64,000 nucleotides of DNA from NCBI RefSeq assembly GCF_943193005.1, contig NZ_CALPCH010000003.1, forward strand, positions 62,001-126,000, written 5' to 3'. Both the position numbers and the translations under genes were made by a program. The notes under the pieces are model-generated. The model did not search any database. It was not told the DNA's origin and saw only the letters and a program-made list of their open reading frames with translations. Source of the DNA: Pumilibacter intestinalis. GTDB taxonomy: Bacteria; Bacillota; Clostridia; Christensenellales; Pumilibacteraceae. How positions within the stretch are numbered: the stretch's first letter is position 1; each line of letters begins with the position of its first letter. This document shows, piece after piece, positions 36,153-43,645 of this stretch.

Positions 36153-36380
36153 AATTACACTTATGACGATATTCGCAAGCGGTAAGAGCATTTCCGCACG
36201 CTTGACCACTCGAAGGCGAAAACCGCAAGGCATTGATTGACGCGTTTATTTATCGCGTTGTGCTGTGCGACTATAAAATAAAAGTGATTTTCAATCTGAA
36301 AAGCGGGAAGAAAAACGAACTGCTTTTGAATTTGTTTTTCCCGAGACCGACGGCAACGGCGACGATGACGGGAGCGAAGA
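36153..36380 (+). pseudogene. Degraded C-terminus of a large serine recombinase
   Basis: Fragments in shifting frames read NYTYDDIRKR-stop-EHFRTLD..., then ALIDAFIYRVVLCDYKIKV and FEFVFPETD, matching the end of resolvase-type recombinases (the 'LIDTFVNRIYLYDDKI' region). In-frame stops and frameshifts make it non-functional. It lies just outside the left end of the tRNA-borne element and is probably left from an older mobile element. Confidence 0.7.
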
Positions 36381-36397
36381 CAAAAACAGCGCAAAAG

Positions 36398-36427
36398 AAA
36401 AAGAAACCGAAAACTCGGTTTCTTTTT
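36398..36427 (+). terminator. Intrinsic terminator
   Basis: A 13-bp perfect stem AAAAAGAAACCGA / TCGGTTTCTTTTT with the loop AAAC, ending in T5. It closes the fructokinase side before the mobile element. Confidence 0.85.
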
Positions 36428-36454
36428 CGTCGGGATATTCGTATACCCATGTTA

Positions 36455-36498
36455 TGGTGCGTCCGCCGAGGCTCGAACTCGGACCGAAGGCGTCGGAG
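36455..36498 (-). repeat. Left attachment site: displaced tRNA-Arg 3' half
   Basis: TGGTGCGTC-C-GCCGAGGCTCGAACTCGGA, then a diverged 7-mer, then CGTCGGAG, corresponding to the CCA end, T-arm and anticodon loop (CTCCGAC) of the tRNA. Similarity ends at the anticodon loop, a common crossover place for tyrosine integrases. Confidence 0.85.
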
Positions 36499-36621
36499 TT
36501 AGCAAAATTTTCCACAATATTTTGCAAAGCACATTATATTGTGCTTTTTCTTTTATTTCATTTCTATATATTGTGTATAGCTTTTATAAAATCTATACCC
36601 TTTCATAACTTTTACAGCATC

Positions 36622-36675
36622 AGGGTGTATATCGGGTGTAGATTTTCAGGGTGTATATTTATGAATTAGGGTGTA
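36622..36675 (+). repeat. Four GGGTGTA direct repeats near the left att
   Basis: GGGTGTA boxes at 36623, 36634, 36649 and 36669 (octamers A/CGGGTGTA), about 125 bp inside the left att. They look like arm-type integrase-binding sites. Confidence 0.6.
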
Positions 36676-36717
36676 GATTTTGAACAGCGGTCTATCTTGT
36701 GAAATAAAAATGCGTAA

Positions 36718-36868
36718 ATACGCAAATTTTCCGAATTTATCTTTTATCGGACTAAAATCAAAAAATATGTGGCAATACGCAAATTTTCCGAAAAAGTCAT
36801 TGACTATGCGGAGAGGTTGTGCTATACTATCATTGTGATTTTTTGCGTCGATACGCAAATTTTCCGAA
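36718..36868 (+). repeat. Three identical 18-bp direct repeats upstream of the ATPase
   Basis: ATACGCAAATTTTCCGAA occurs at 36718-36735, 36775-36792 and 36851-36868. A degenerate relative (TAGCAAAATTTTCC) lies near 36500. The last copy runs into the ribosome-binding site of the ATPase gene. Between copies 2 and 3 is a promoter-like TTGACT...CTATACTAT (about 36801-36829). Confidence 0.85.
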
Positions 36869-36880
36869 AGGAGCTTTGAC

Positions 36881-38179
36881 ATGATAGAGAGAAAAAGATA
36901 TCTCGATAAACTTATCCGTAAAAAAGAGAACGGCCTCGTAAAGGTAATCACCGGTGTTCGTAGATGCGGTAAATCTTATTTGCTGTTTGAATTATATCAT
37001 AGCTATTTGAATTCCATCGGGGTTGATGACGAGCATATTATCGAGTTGGCTCTTGACCTCGACGCAAACAGTACGTATCGAGATCCGTTTGAACTCGGCA
37101 AATATATCCGTAGTAAGATTGTCGATAAAGACAAAATGTACTACGTATTTTTGGATGAGATTCAGATGGTAGAAGAAGCTGTAAATCCGGACGCTCATTC
37201 GGTGGAAATTAAAATAGGCTTTGTTGATGTTGTGCTCGGACTGATGAAAATCAAGAACGTGGACTTGTATATCACGGGTAGCAACTCCAAAATGCTCTCG
37301 ACAGATATCTTAACACAGTTCCGTGGTAGGGGAGATGAAATTCGCGTCAATCCACTTTCCTTTGCAGAATTTTATTCCGCTTACAAGGGCGATAAGCATG
37401 AGGCGTGGAAGGACTACTACACTTACGGAGGCATGCCGCTTATCTTAAATCAAGCAACTCACGCAGATAAAAGTAATTATTTGCGTACACTTATTCAAAA
37501 AATTTACTTGGATGATATTCTGGCGCACAATAAAATTAATAGTGATAGGTCTGTTTTGGAAGATTTAATGAATACGATAGCTTCTTCTGTTGGTTCGCTT
37601 ACAAGTCCTTCAAATCTAGCAAAAACTTTTTTGAGTGTAAAAAACAAAAAAATAAGCGAAGAAACAATTTCCAAATATCTTGATTTTTTTGTAGACGCTT
37701 TTATTGTGTATAAGGCAAGGCGCTATGATGTGAAGGGCAGAAAATATATCGGCGCGCCTCTTAAATATTATTTCTCGGATATCGGACTTCGCAACGCTTG
37801 GCTCAATTTCCGTCAGACGGAAGAAACGCATATTATGGAAAACATTATCTACAACGAGCTTCTTGTTCGGGAGTTCGACGTGGATATAGGTATTGTGGAG
37901 CATAATTATCGCGGCGAAGACGGCAAAAGCAAGCGCAAACAGCTCGAGGTGGATTTCGTTGCCAATCAAGCGGACAGGCGTTATTATATTCAATCAGCGT
38001 TATATGTCGGCACGACGGAAAAACGTTTACAAGAAACTAATTCTCTTAACCGCATTGACGATTCGTTCAAAAAGATAGTCGTAGTCAAAGACGATATTAT
38101 TCCATGGCACGACGAAAAAGGCGTCTTGTACATGGGCATTGAACAATTTTTGTTAGATGAAAGTGCTATGGAGCTGTAA
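36881..38179 (+). CDS. AAA-type ATPase with DUF4143 C-terminal domain
   Basis: 432 aa. Walker A is TGVRRCGKSYL (about 25-35), Walker B YYVFLDEIQ (about 86-94), sensor LYITGSNSKML. The C-terminal DUF4143 part carries a PD-(D/E)XK-like strand (KQLEVDFVAN) and ends with HDEKGVLYMGIEQFL. This large family is found in many bacteria and archaea, often in multiple copies, without a settled function. AAAGGAG precedes the ATG. Three 18-bp repeats lie in front of it. As the first cargo gene it may be a stand-alone selfish or defence-related gene (inference). Confidence 0.88.
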   Translation: MIERKRYLDKLIRKKENGLVKVITGVRRCGKSYLLFELYHSYLNSIGVDDEHIIELALDLDANSTYRDPFELGKYIRSKIVDKDKMYYVFLDEIQMVEEAVNPDAHSVEIKIGFVDVVLGLMKIKNVDLYITGSNSKMLSTDILTQFRGRGDEIRVNPLSFAEFYSAYKGDKHEAWKDYYTYGGMPLILNQATHADKSNYLRTLIQKIYLDDILAHNKINSDRSVLEDLMNTIASSVGSLTSPSNLAKTFLSVKNKKISEETISKYLDFFVDAFIVYKARRYDVKGRKYIGAPLKYYFSDIGLRNAWLNFRQTEETHIMENIIYNELLVREFDVDIGIVEHNYRGEDGKSKRKQLEVDFVANQADRRYYIQSALYVGTTEKRLQETNSLNRIDDSFKKIVVVKDDIIPWHDEKGVLYMGIEQFLLDESAMEL

Positions 38180-38251
38180 AAAAGTAACAGATTTTAATCC
38201 ATAATAATTGCTTTCAACAATGGCATAAGGAATAAAGAGTGACATCAGAAA

Positions 38252-39418
38252 ATGAAATATGCTATCAATAAAGAAAATGAAATAATTTGGGCAGATGATT
38301 ATAATCCTAGAAATCAATGGTTGGAGAAATTGCTGTGCCCCTGTTGTAAAGAACCAGTAAAGTTTGTGCGTGAAAGCGCTGGAGATCGGTATAGAACTGC
38401 TCATTTTAGACACAAAAGTGGCAAAAAATCACAAGATTGTGAACTTTACATTCCTTTTAGTGGAAGCTACAATATTGGAAATATAAAAAGAAGTCAGCTT
38501 GCAACAGATAACCTTGCTATGTGTGTTAATGTCAAAAATAATTTCTTTCAATTCTATATTGCAATTACTTTTTCAGAAGAGGATTTAATTGATTATGAAT
38601 CGCAACAAGCTACGTTTAAATTATCGTATTGGGCGAATGAACGTCCGTTCAATGAAACACGCCTTATAAATCATGCGCAGTTTTCAGCAAATCACCAAGG
38701 GAGTTTCCCCTTAAATATTGGTTGTAAAGATGTGTTATTTAGTATCAACAATACAGAAAAAACCATTTCATGTGCAAATAATACAACATATTATCGCATC
38801 AATGAAGCTGAATCAGATGACGATTCAATATGGGCACGACAGATTGAAAAAGACAGCTTGACACAAAGTTTATATATCGGGGAACGATATGTGTTGGTTG
38901 TGCCAAAATATTCACCTTTAAGAGATATATACCATATAATTCAGTCTATTACCACAGTGTCAACATACGATTTATATATTGTGGAAATCAAAGAATATAA
39001 CGATAAGACAATTGAGATTTGTGAGAGTCAAGGGTATAATTTAAAAGAAGTTCGAGAGCAGTTTGGCATATTATGGCCTCCGGTAAAAAATAACAATGGT
39101 TACTTTGAAGCCAACTCTAATAATTTATGTGTAATGTCAAATATTGAACTTGAATCTGGCAAAAATATCAATTTTGACAGTCTAACATTTGAGGATGATG
39201 TTTATTACGTTTGTTTTGATAGAGGATTAACAATTAGTGGCGAATTGAAAAACATTAGATGCGTATTTGTGGAGTCAAGTGAGCCTATATATAATGCATT
39301 GCGCATTGAAACTGTAATTTGTAAAGAGGTATCCATAGACTCGGCTCAATATTATGCAAAAATTGTTTGGATAACTTTTGGAATCAGCGGAATCATCAGT
39401 TGTTCAATAGACATCTAG
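38252..39418 (+). CDS. CoiA-like zinc-binding protein, N-terminal part of a frameshifted gene
   Basis: 388 aa as read. The N-terminus has the CoiA-type arrangement CPCC...HFRHKSGK...C (about residues 29-62), a putative zinc site; the remaining 320 residues have no recognised motif. The last residues (ITFGISGIISCSIDI) look like wrong-frame translation, whereas the -1 frame continues with a hydrophilic sequence for another 100 residues (see the next entry). AT-rich codon use differs from the host genes. Its ribosome-binding site is weak. It may belong with the adjacent methylase gene. Function unknown; CoiA itself acts in competence. Confidence 0.55.
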   Translation: MKYAINKENEIIWADDYNPRNQWLEKLLCPCCKEPVKFVRESAGDRYRTAHFRHKSGKKSQDCELYIPFSGSYNIGNIKRSQLATDNLAMCVNVKNNFFQFYIAITFSEEDLIDYESQQATFKLSYWANERPFNETRLINHAQFSANHQGSFPLNIGCKDVLFSINNTEKTISCANNTTYYRINEAESDDDSIWARQIEKDSLTQSLYIGERYVLVVPKYSPLRDIYHIIQSITTVSTYDLYIVEIKEYNDKTIEICESQGYNLKEVREQFGILWPPVKNNNGYFEANSNNLCVMSNIELESGKNINFDSLTFEDDVYYVCFDRGLTISGELKNIRCVFVESSEPIYNALRIETVICKEVSIDSAQYYAKIVWITFGISGIISCSIDI

Positions 39419-39693
39419 GTATTCAGTTACTTAATTGGGTAAAGAATGGCGAGGAACCGACGGTAAGCTCTATAGAACAACAAGTAAAAGAATTGTCCCC
39501 ACTGGTAAAATTGTTAGAGGATTATGGCGAAACAATAACATACAATGGCAGTAGTATTGTTTATAAAACGCAACAACTAAATGTCATACCCTCGCTGCTA
39601 CATAAGCATAATGATACAGAGAAAGATATATATATTTCGAGTCATGATATATCCGATTGGTTGCCTGAAACTCTAATGAGAATTAAAAAATAA
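39325..39693 (+). pseudogene. C-terminal part of the CoiA-like gene in the -1 frame
   Basis: This frame is open from 39325 to the TAA at 39693 and reads NCLDNFWNQRNHQLFNRH... It has no start codon with a ribosome-binding site (only a TTG at 39367). It overlaps the upstream frame by about 90 bp. One lost base in the A5 run at 39358-39362, or a programmed -1 slip there, would join the two into a protein of roughly 480 aa. Confidence 0.6.
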
Positions 39694-39750
39694 AATACAA
39701 AAGGCTTGGCAGACTTTGTTTCACTGTTATAATAATAATTTGGAGGCAAT

Positions 39751-40566
39751 ATGATTAGTTCTCCCTTACGATATCCTGGAGGCAAAGGACGTTTATACGA
39801 TATAGTCAAACAAATTATGCAAGACGGTAATTTTATGAATCGTACATATGTTGAACCGTTTGCAGGTGGTTTTGGTATAGGCATACGTCTTTTGACCAAT
39901 CATGATGTGGATAGCATTATAATAAATGATGCCGATAGGCATATATACGCATTCTGGCACTGTGTTTTTTTTGATACACAAAATTTTGTTGAATTAATTA
40001 GGAGTACAGATATTACTCTTGAAAATTGGGACGTGCAAAAAAATATATACAATTATGATAATGAAGCTACAGTGCTTGAACTTGGATTTTCAGCGTTTTT
40101 CTTAAATCGAACCAACTATTCTGGCGTATTAAGTGGGGGGCCGATTGGTGGAAGAAAACAGGATGGTAAATATGCCTTGGGGTGTAGATACAATCGAGAA
40201 GATCTTGCTCATAGAATTGAGATGCTAGGACAATATCGTAATCAAGTTGAAGTGTATAACTATGATGCAATTGAGTTTATTGACAGGATAGTATTGCCAC
40301 GAGCAGGTCAGCTGTTTGTAAATTTTGACCCGCCATATGTCAAAAAGGGACCAGTATTGTATAGGAATTATTATTCTAAAGAAGATCATGTAAATCTTGC
40401 TCAGCATATACAGCAACATATGGCAAATGCGCAATGGATTATGACATATGATGATTGTCAGATAATACGTCAATTGTATGAAAGATATCAACCGGAACAA
40501 ATAAATTTAATGCACTTTGCGGGAAGGGCAAAGATGGGAAAAGAACTGCTCATAAAAAATGTGTAA
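39751..40566 (+). CDS. DNA adenine methyltransferase, Dam/D12 class
   Basis: 271 aa. Motifs of D12-class N6-adenine methylases: RYPGGKGR (residues 7-14, SAM binding), VEPFAGGFGIG (motif I, about 34-44) and the catalytic NFDPPYV (about 191-197). It methylates adenine in a specific DNA sequence that cannot be predicted here. It has a good GGAGG. No restriction endonuclease is recognised beside it, so it is an orphan methylase or the partner of the upstream CoiA-like protein. Confidence 0.92.
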   Translation: MISSPLRYPGGKGRLYDIVKQIMQDGNFMNRTYVEPFAGGFGIGIRLLTNHDVDSIIINDADRHIYAFWHCVFFDTQNFVELIRSTDITLENWDVQKNIYNYDNEATVLELGFSAFFLNRTNYSGVLSGGPIGGRKQDGKYALGCRYNREDLAHRIEMLGQYRNQVEVYNYDAIEFIDRIVLPRAGQLFVNFDPPYVKKGPVLYRNYYSKEDHVNLAQHIQQHMANAQWIMTYDDCQIIRQLYERYQPEQINLMHFAGRAKMGKELLIKNV

Positions 40567-40748
40567 TGATATATTACTACCAAATAGGCAGGGATTAAAT
40601 TAATTTGTATTTGCAGGATTATAAAATAACACTGTAAATGATACTCAAAATGATACTGCAAATTTTGTCGGTGTAAACGTCGTAGTAAATGACGGATTGC
40701 TTGGTTGGTACGGTAAATGTAATCAGAAATGTCATCATAGGTGTTACC

Positions 40749-40790
40749 ATTTATAGTGCCATTTATGACACTATAAATGGCACTATAAAT
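40749..40790. repeat. Perfect 18-bp inverted repeat
   Basis: ATTTATAGTGCCATTTAT (40749-40766), loop GACACT, exact complement at 40773-40790. The arms are themselves built from the repeated unit ATTTATAGTG. No T-tract follows; it may be an operator or a remnant of a small element. The spacer 40567-40837 contains no gene. Confidence 0.8.
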
Positions 40791-40837
40791 TTTTGAATTG
40801 AAGCTAATAACAAGTTAACGGTGGAGTAAGTTCTCAA

Positions 40838-41941
40838 ATGAGAAATATTTATAAACCCATACAAGATAAAGAAGTCGTCGTGGTTGTGGACGGCAAAAGC
40901 GTTACGTTCACCAACGAGAAGGGACAAGCTGTTAAGTTTTCGGCAAGTGGCGAAGATTTTTCTATCAAGTATAACACGGGTGCGCTCGGTGAGGAATATT
41001 GTATTGTTGATGGCGCGTGCGCATATACCGAACCGAATCCGAAAGACTTTGTAAACGGCAACACTTATACTGCCTACTACATTGCATATTTCACAGAACG
41101 AAAATGCCATAGGGCGAACGGAACGTGCGACCATTACGACGAAATGTACGTGGAATTGAAGACAGATGACGGGTATTATTCCGATATCTTACTACACTCC
41201 ACTAACATTACCGTTTTTGTGGACGGGGAAGAACAGCCGCGTCCCAAGCGGCGCATATTTGCGGGATATTACAAGCGCTATGACGGTATGCCGTTTTACG
41301 TTGTAGATGTGGTGCGTGATTTTGAAACGCGTCGGGAAATCGTTATTTGCAGACATGACGACGGAAAGGCAAACGGATACTTTACGCTTACAATGGAAGC
41401 GTTTTGCTCGAAGGTTGATTATAACGGCAAACAGATAAAAAAGTATTTCCGCGACACAAAGCGCGAGAAAGCGGGAGAGCTTACTTGCGAGATGTTAGAA
41501 AACGACGGTTACCGCACTCCCATTCGCAAAGAGAAAAAAGAAGATAAAATCCGCTATCGCGGAACGGCGACCACATATACCGATTACGCCAAAGATTTAT
41601 GTACGCATTATGCAATAGATTTGCGCACTTACGAGCTTTGTCAAAAGACGAAAAAGCTCGTTGGCGTTAGAAACAAAGACGATTATATTGCTTTGAAAGA
41701 AGATTTGCTGTTTATAAACAGTTGCTTGAAAACGACGCTGAAAGAGTTTTGCGATTATTTCAAAGAGCGCTTTTACGAAGGGAAATCCTTGCGCAAGTAT
41801 GCGGAAGAACACGGTATCAATCGCGGTAGCGCGGACTATATTCAGAAGAAACTGATCGCGGCACTTGCGGAGAATTTGGAAGCGCGAGATGCCGCCGACG
41901 GTGAATGTAGACTTAGTAAAAATTTCGGAGATGAAGAATGA
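40838..41941 (+). CDS. 367-aa protein with DUF1653-like and C-terminal HTH segments
   Basis: Residues about 143-210 (GYYKRYDGMPFYVVDVVRDF ... FCSKVDYNGKQIKKYF) resemble DUF1653. The last 60 residues (GKSLRKYAEEHGINRGSADY) look like a sigma-factor/HTH-type recognition helix. The N-terminal 130 residues are not recognised. It starts after GGTGGAG and its stop overlaps the next start (ATGA), making the first gene of a three-gene unit. Probably a regulatory or accessory protein of the element. Confidence 0.6.
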   Translation: MRNIYKPIQDKEVVVVVDGKSVTFTNEKGQAVKFSASGEDFSIKYNTGALGEEYCIVDGACAYTEPNPKDFVNGNTYTAYYIAYFTERKCHRANGTCDHYDEMYVELKTDDGYYSDILLHSTNITVFVDGEEQPRPKRRIFAGYYKRYDGMPFYVVDVVRDFETRREIVICRHDDGKANGYFTLTMEAFCSKVDYNGKQIKKYFRDTKREKAGELTCEMLENDGYRTPIRKEKKEDKIRYRGTATTYTDYAKDLCTHYAIDLRTYELCQKTKKLVGVRNKDDYIALKEDLLFINSCLKTTLKEFCDYFKERFYEGKSLRKYAEEHGINRGSADYIQKKLIAALAENLEARDAADGECRLSKNFGDEE

Positions 41942-42279
41942 CAAAAGAAGAATTGACGGAAATTGTAAAACTTGCAGACAAGACAGCAATCGACTCCAAA
42001 TTGGAAAAACGTGGCTACATATATTGCAACGGGCATAAGAAACTCGGCAAAGTCGGAATTGTATCTCTTGTACAAAGTGTTATCTGTGAAACGGAAGATT
42101 ATTCGGACTACGAGCGCAAGCATTTGTATAGCGGATGCATATGCGGCAGCGTAGCCGGTTATGAAAATTACGAATTTATTTTTGTCGAAGTTTACGATAT
42201 AAAAATATCAACCGATCCGTTTGACAACGAAGAAATTGCCAGACAAACGCGAATGGATGTTTGGGCGAAGGAGTTGTAA
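41938..42279 (+). CDS. Hypothetical protein, 113 aa
   Basis: Starts within the stop of the upstream gene (ATGA) and ends one base before the next start. Four cysteines (YIYCNGHKK, VICETE, GCICG) might bind metal, but no known pattern is matched. No signal or membrane segment. Confidence 0.6.
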   Translation: MTKEELTEIVKLADKTAIDSKLEKRGYIYCNGHKKLGKVGIVSLVQSVICETEDYSDYERKHLYSGCICGSVAGYENYEFIFVEVYDIKISTDPFDNEEIARQTRMDVWAKEL

Positions 42280-42402
42280 ATGAACTATACTTGCAGTAAT
42301 TGTCCCTATTGCCAAAGGACAAATGATTTGTGGACGTGTTGGTGTACATATTGGAATAAAGTTGTGCGTATCGGCGAAGGCTGTACCGTAGACGAAGAAT
42401 AA
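42280..42402 (+). CDS. 40-aa cysteine-rich small protein
   Basis: ATG (42280) follows immediately after the upstream TAA (42277-42279), and GGAG lies 6-9 bases before it. The peptide contains CSNCPYC, then CWC, then one more Cys: six cysteines in 40 residues, suggesting a small zinc ribbon. It is followed directly by a terminator, so it is the last gene of the unit. Confidence 0.6.
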   Translation: MNYTCSNCPYCQRTNDLWTCWCTYWNKVVRIGEGCTVDEE

Positions 42403-42427
42403 AAACAATAACTGAATACTCCCTTTA

Positions 42428-42462
42428 AGGGCGGTTGCTAAGAGAAGCAACCGTCCTTTTTT
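42428..42462 (+). terminator. Intrinsic terminator
   Basis: Stem GGGCGGTTGC / GCAACCGTCC (one G-T pair) with the loop TAAGAGAA and a T6 tail, 25 bp after the 40-aa gene. Confidence 0.88.
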
Positions 42463-42807
42463 ATGTCATTTTTCTGTACTTGCGAGTGAAGCCGCCTACC
42501 AAGTGAAGGGGCTTGTTACATGCGAGCAAAAAAGCATTATGACAAAATTCTGTACAATTCCATTCTATATGTTTATTGAAGAGACTTGATGATAAAATCT
42601 TTCAAATTTATTTTTTAGGGCTCCCAAAAAGTATCGAAGAACTTTTTGGGAAGAGGAGAAATTACGGAGCGAAATTGCAATTTGCGCAAAGCGTAAATTG
42701 CTTTAAGCGTAGTAAATTTCGACGAGGAGGTGATGCGTATGCGCTGAGATAAAGACTTGCAAGCGGTCTATAAATGCTTGCGACAAATAAAACTTTATGG
42801 AGGAATA
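42463..42807 (+). other. Non-coding leader with two strong hairpins
   Basis: No gene. An 11-bp perfect hairpin TCCCAAAAAGT / ACTTTTTGGGA spans 42623-42652. A second hairpin GCAATTTgCGC / GCGtAAATTGC spans about 42679-42703. A GAGGAGG at about 42723-42730 leads only into a very short frame (ATGCGTATGCGCTGA), possibly a leader peptide. Could be a control region or a replication/transfer site. Confidence 0.5.
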
Positions 42808-43467
42808 ATGGAACAGAAACAACTTACACAATTTACCTTTTACGACTTGTATTGGGATTTAATCAAACAGTCGGACGACAGTGCGGCGGGCAGATTGATA
42901 CGGAATATCTGCAAGTATATGTTTACGGACGAGCCTATAACCGAGCCGCAGGACGACAAAGAAAACTACTTTTGGAGTAACATTGTAGACGTGCTTGACG
43001 AGGACAAGCAGTGCGAATTAAGCGGCAGAATCCCCAAAACGCTCAACCGCAAAATGCGGCACTTCACTTTTCTCGATACGTACTACAAGGCTGTCAAACT
43101 GATAACCGAAGCGGAAAGCGGACAGTACGTAAAAACGATTTGCGACTACATATTTGACGGTACGGAACGGAAATTGAAACCGCCTGTTGACGCATACTTC
43201 GCGCTTGCCAAACGGAAATTGTCGCTTGCAAGAACGAGAAAGAAAGTCGGCGCAATCGGCGGAAAATCGGAAAAGCCTACTCCCGCTGTTACGCTCGGAA
43301 AGATAAAATCTGACTTTCACTTATCGGGCGAATTATATAACAAGGACGAGTATTTGCGCGGCATTGATTTAGCCAAAGTATATGCGTTTTTTAAAGCTAA
43401 TCTGCCGATGGAAGGGCGCAATATATACCGCGCTTTCGAGGATTATAAACGTGCAAATAGTGTGTAA
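42808..43467 (+). CDS. Element protein with duplicated DUF6291-like domain, 219 aa
   Basis: ATG at 42808 after TGGAGGA; an earlier in-frame codon at 42757 lacks a signal. Two similar halves begin FTFYDLYWDLIKQSDDS (about 9) and FTFLDTYYKAVKLITEAESG (about 86), each ending in a Y-(M/I)-F-(T/D) G/D segment like DUF6291 proteins. Such proteins are common in phages and integrative elements beside replication genes, so a role in replication initiation is possible. Not confirmed by motifs. Confidence 0.6.
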   Translation: MEQKQLTQFTFYDLYWDLIKQSDDSAAGRLIRNICKYMFTDEPITEPQDDKENYFWSNIVDVLDEDKQCELSGRIPKTLNRKMRHFTFLDTYYKAVKLITEAESGQYVKTICDYIFDGTERKLKPPVDAYFALAKRKLSLARTRKKVGAIGGKSEKPTPAVTLGKIKSDFHLSGELYNKDEYLRGIDLAKVYAFFKANLPMEGRNIYRAFEDYKRANSV

Positions 43468-43529
43468 CTTTTGAGAAGCAAATAGCCAAAAAATCGGTAT
43501 TAAAACGTGGGACGAAGTAGGCAGGATAA

Positions 43530-43613
43530 GGGTTTTGCATTTTTTGATGCAAAACCCTATTCGGGCGTAGCCGAATGCGAGACGGGAAACCCGCCCTCGA
43601 CGAAGACCTAAGC
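43530..43613 (+). other. Candidate origin of transfer (hairpin cluster before the relaxase)
   Basis: Three adjacent inverted repeats: GGGTTTTGCAT / ATGCAAAACCC (43530-43557), ATTCGG / CCGAAT (43559-43576), and CGAG..GGGAAACCC..CTCG (43578-43599). They occupy the gap directly upstream of the relaxase gene, the usual place of oriT in mobilizable elements. The nick site cannot be told. Confidence 0.5.
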
Positions 43614-43645
43614 AAATAAATTTTAACTTATAGGAGAAACAACTT

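Noticed and set aside
36646-36951. 101-aa frame on the minus strand at the left end of the mobile element
   Set aside because: It lies over the 18-bp repeats and the ATPase start, with no ribosome-binding site.
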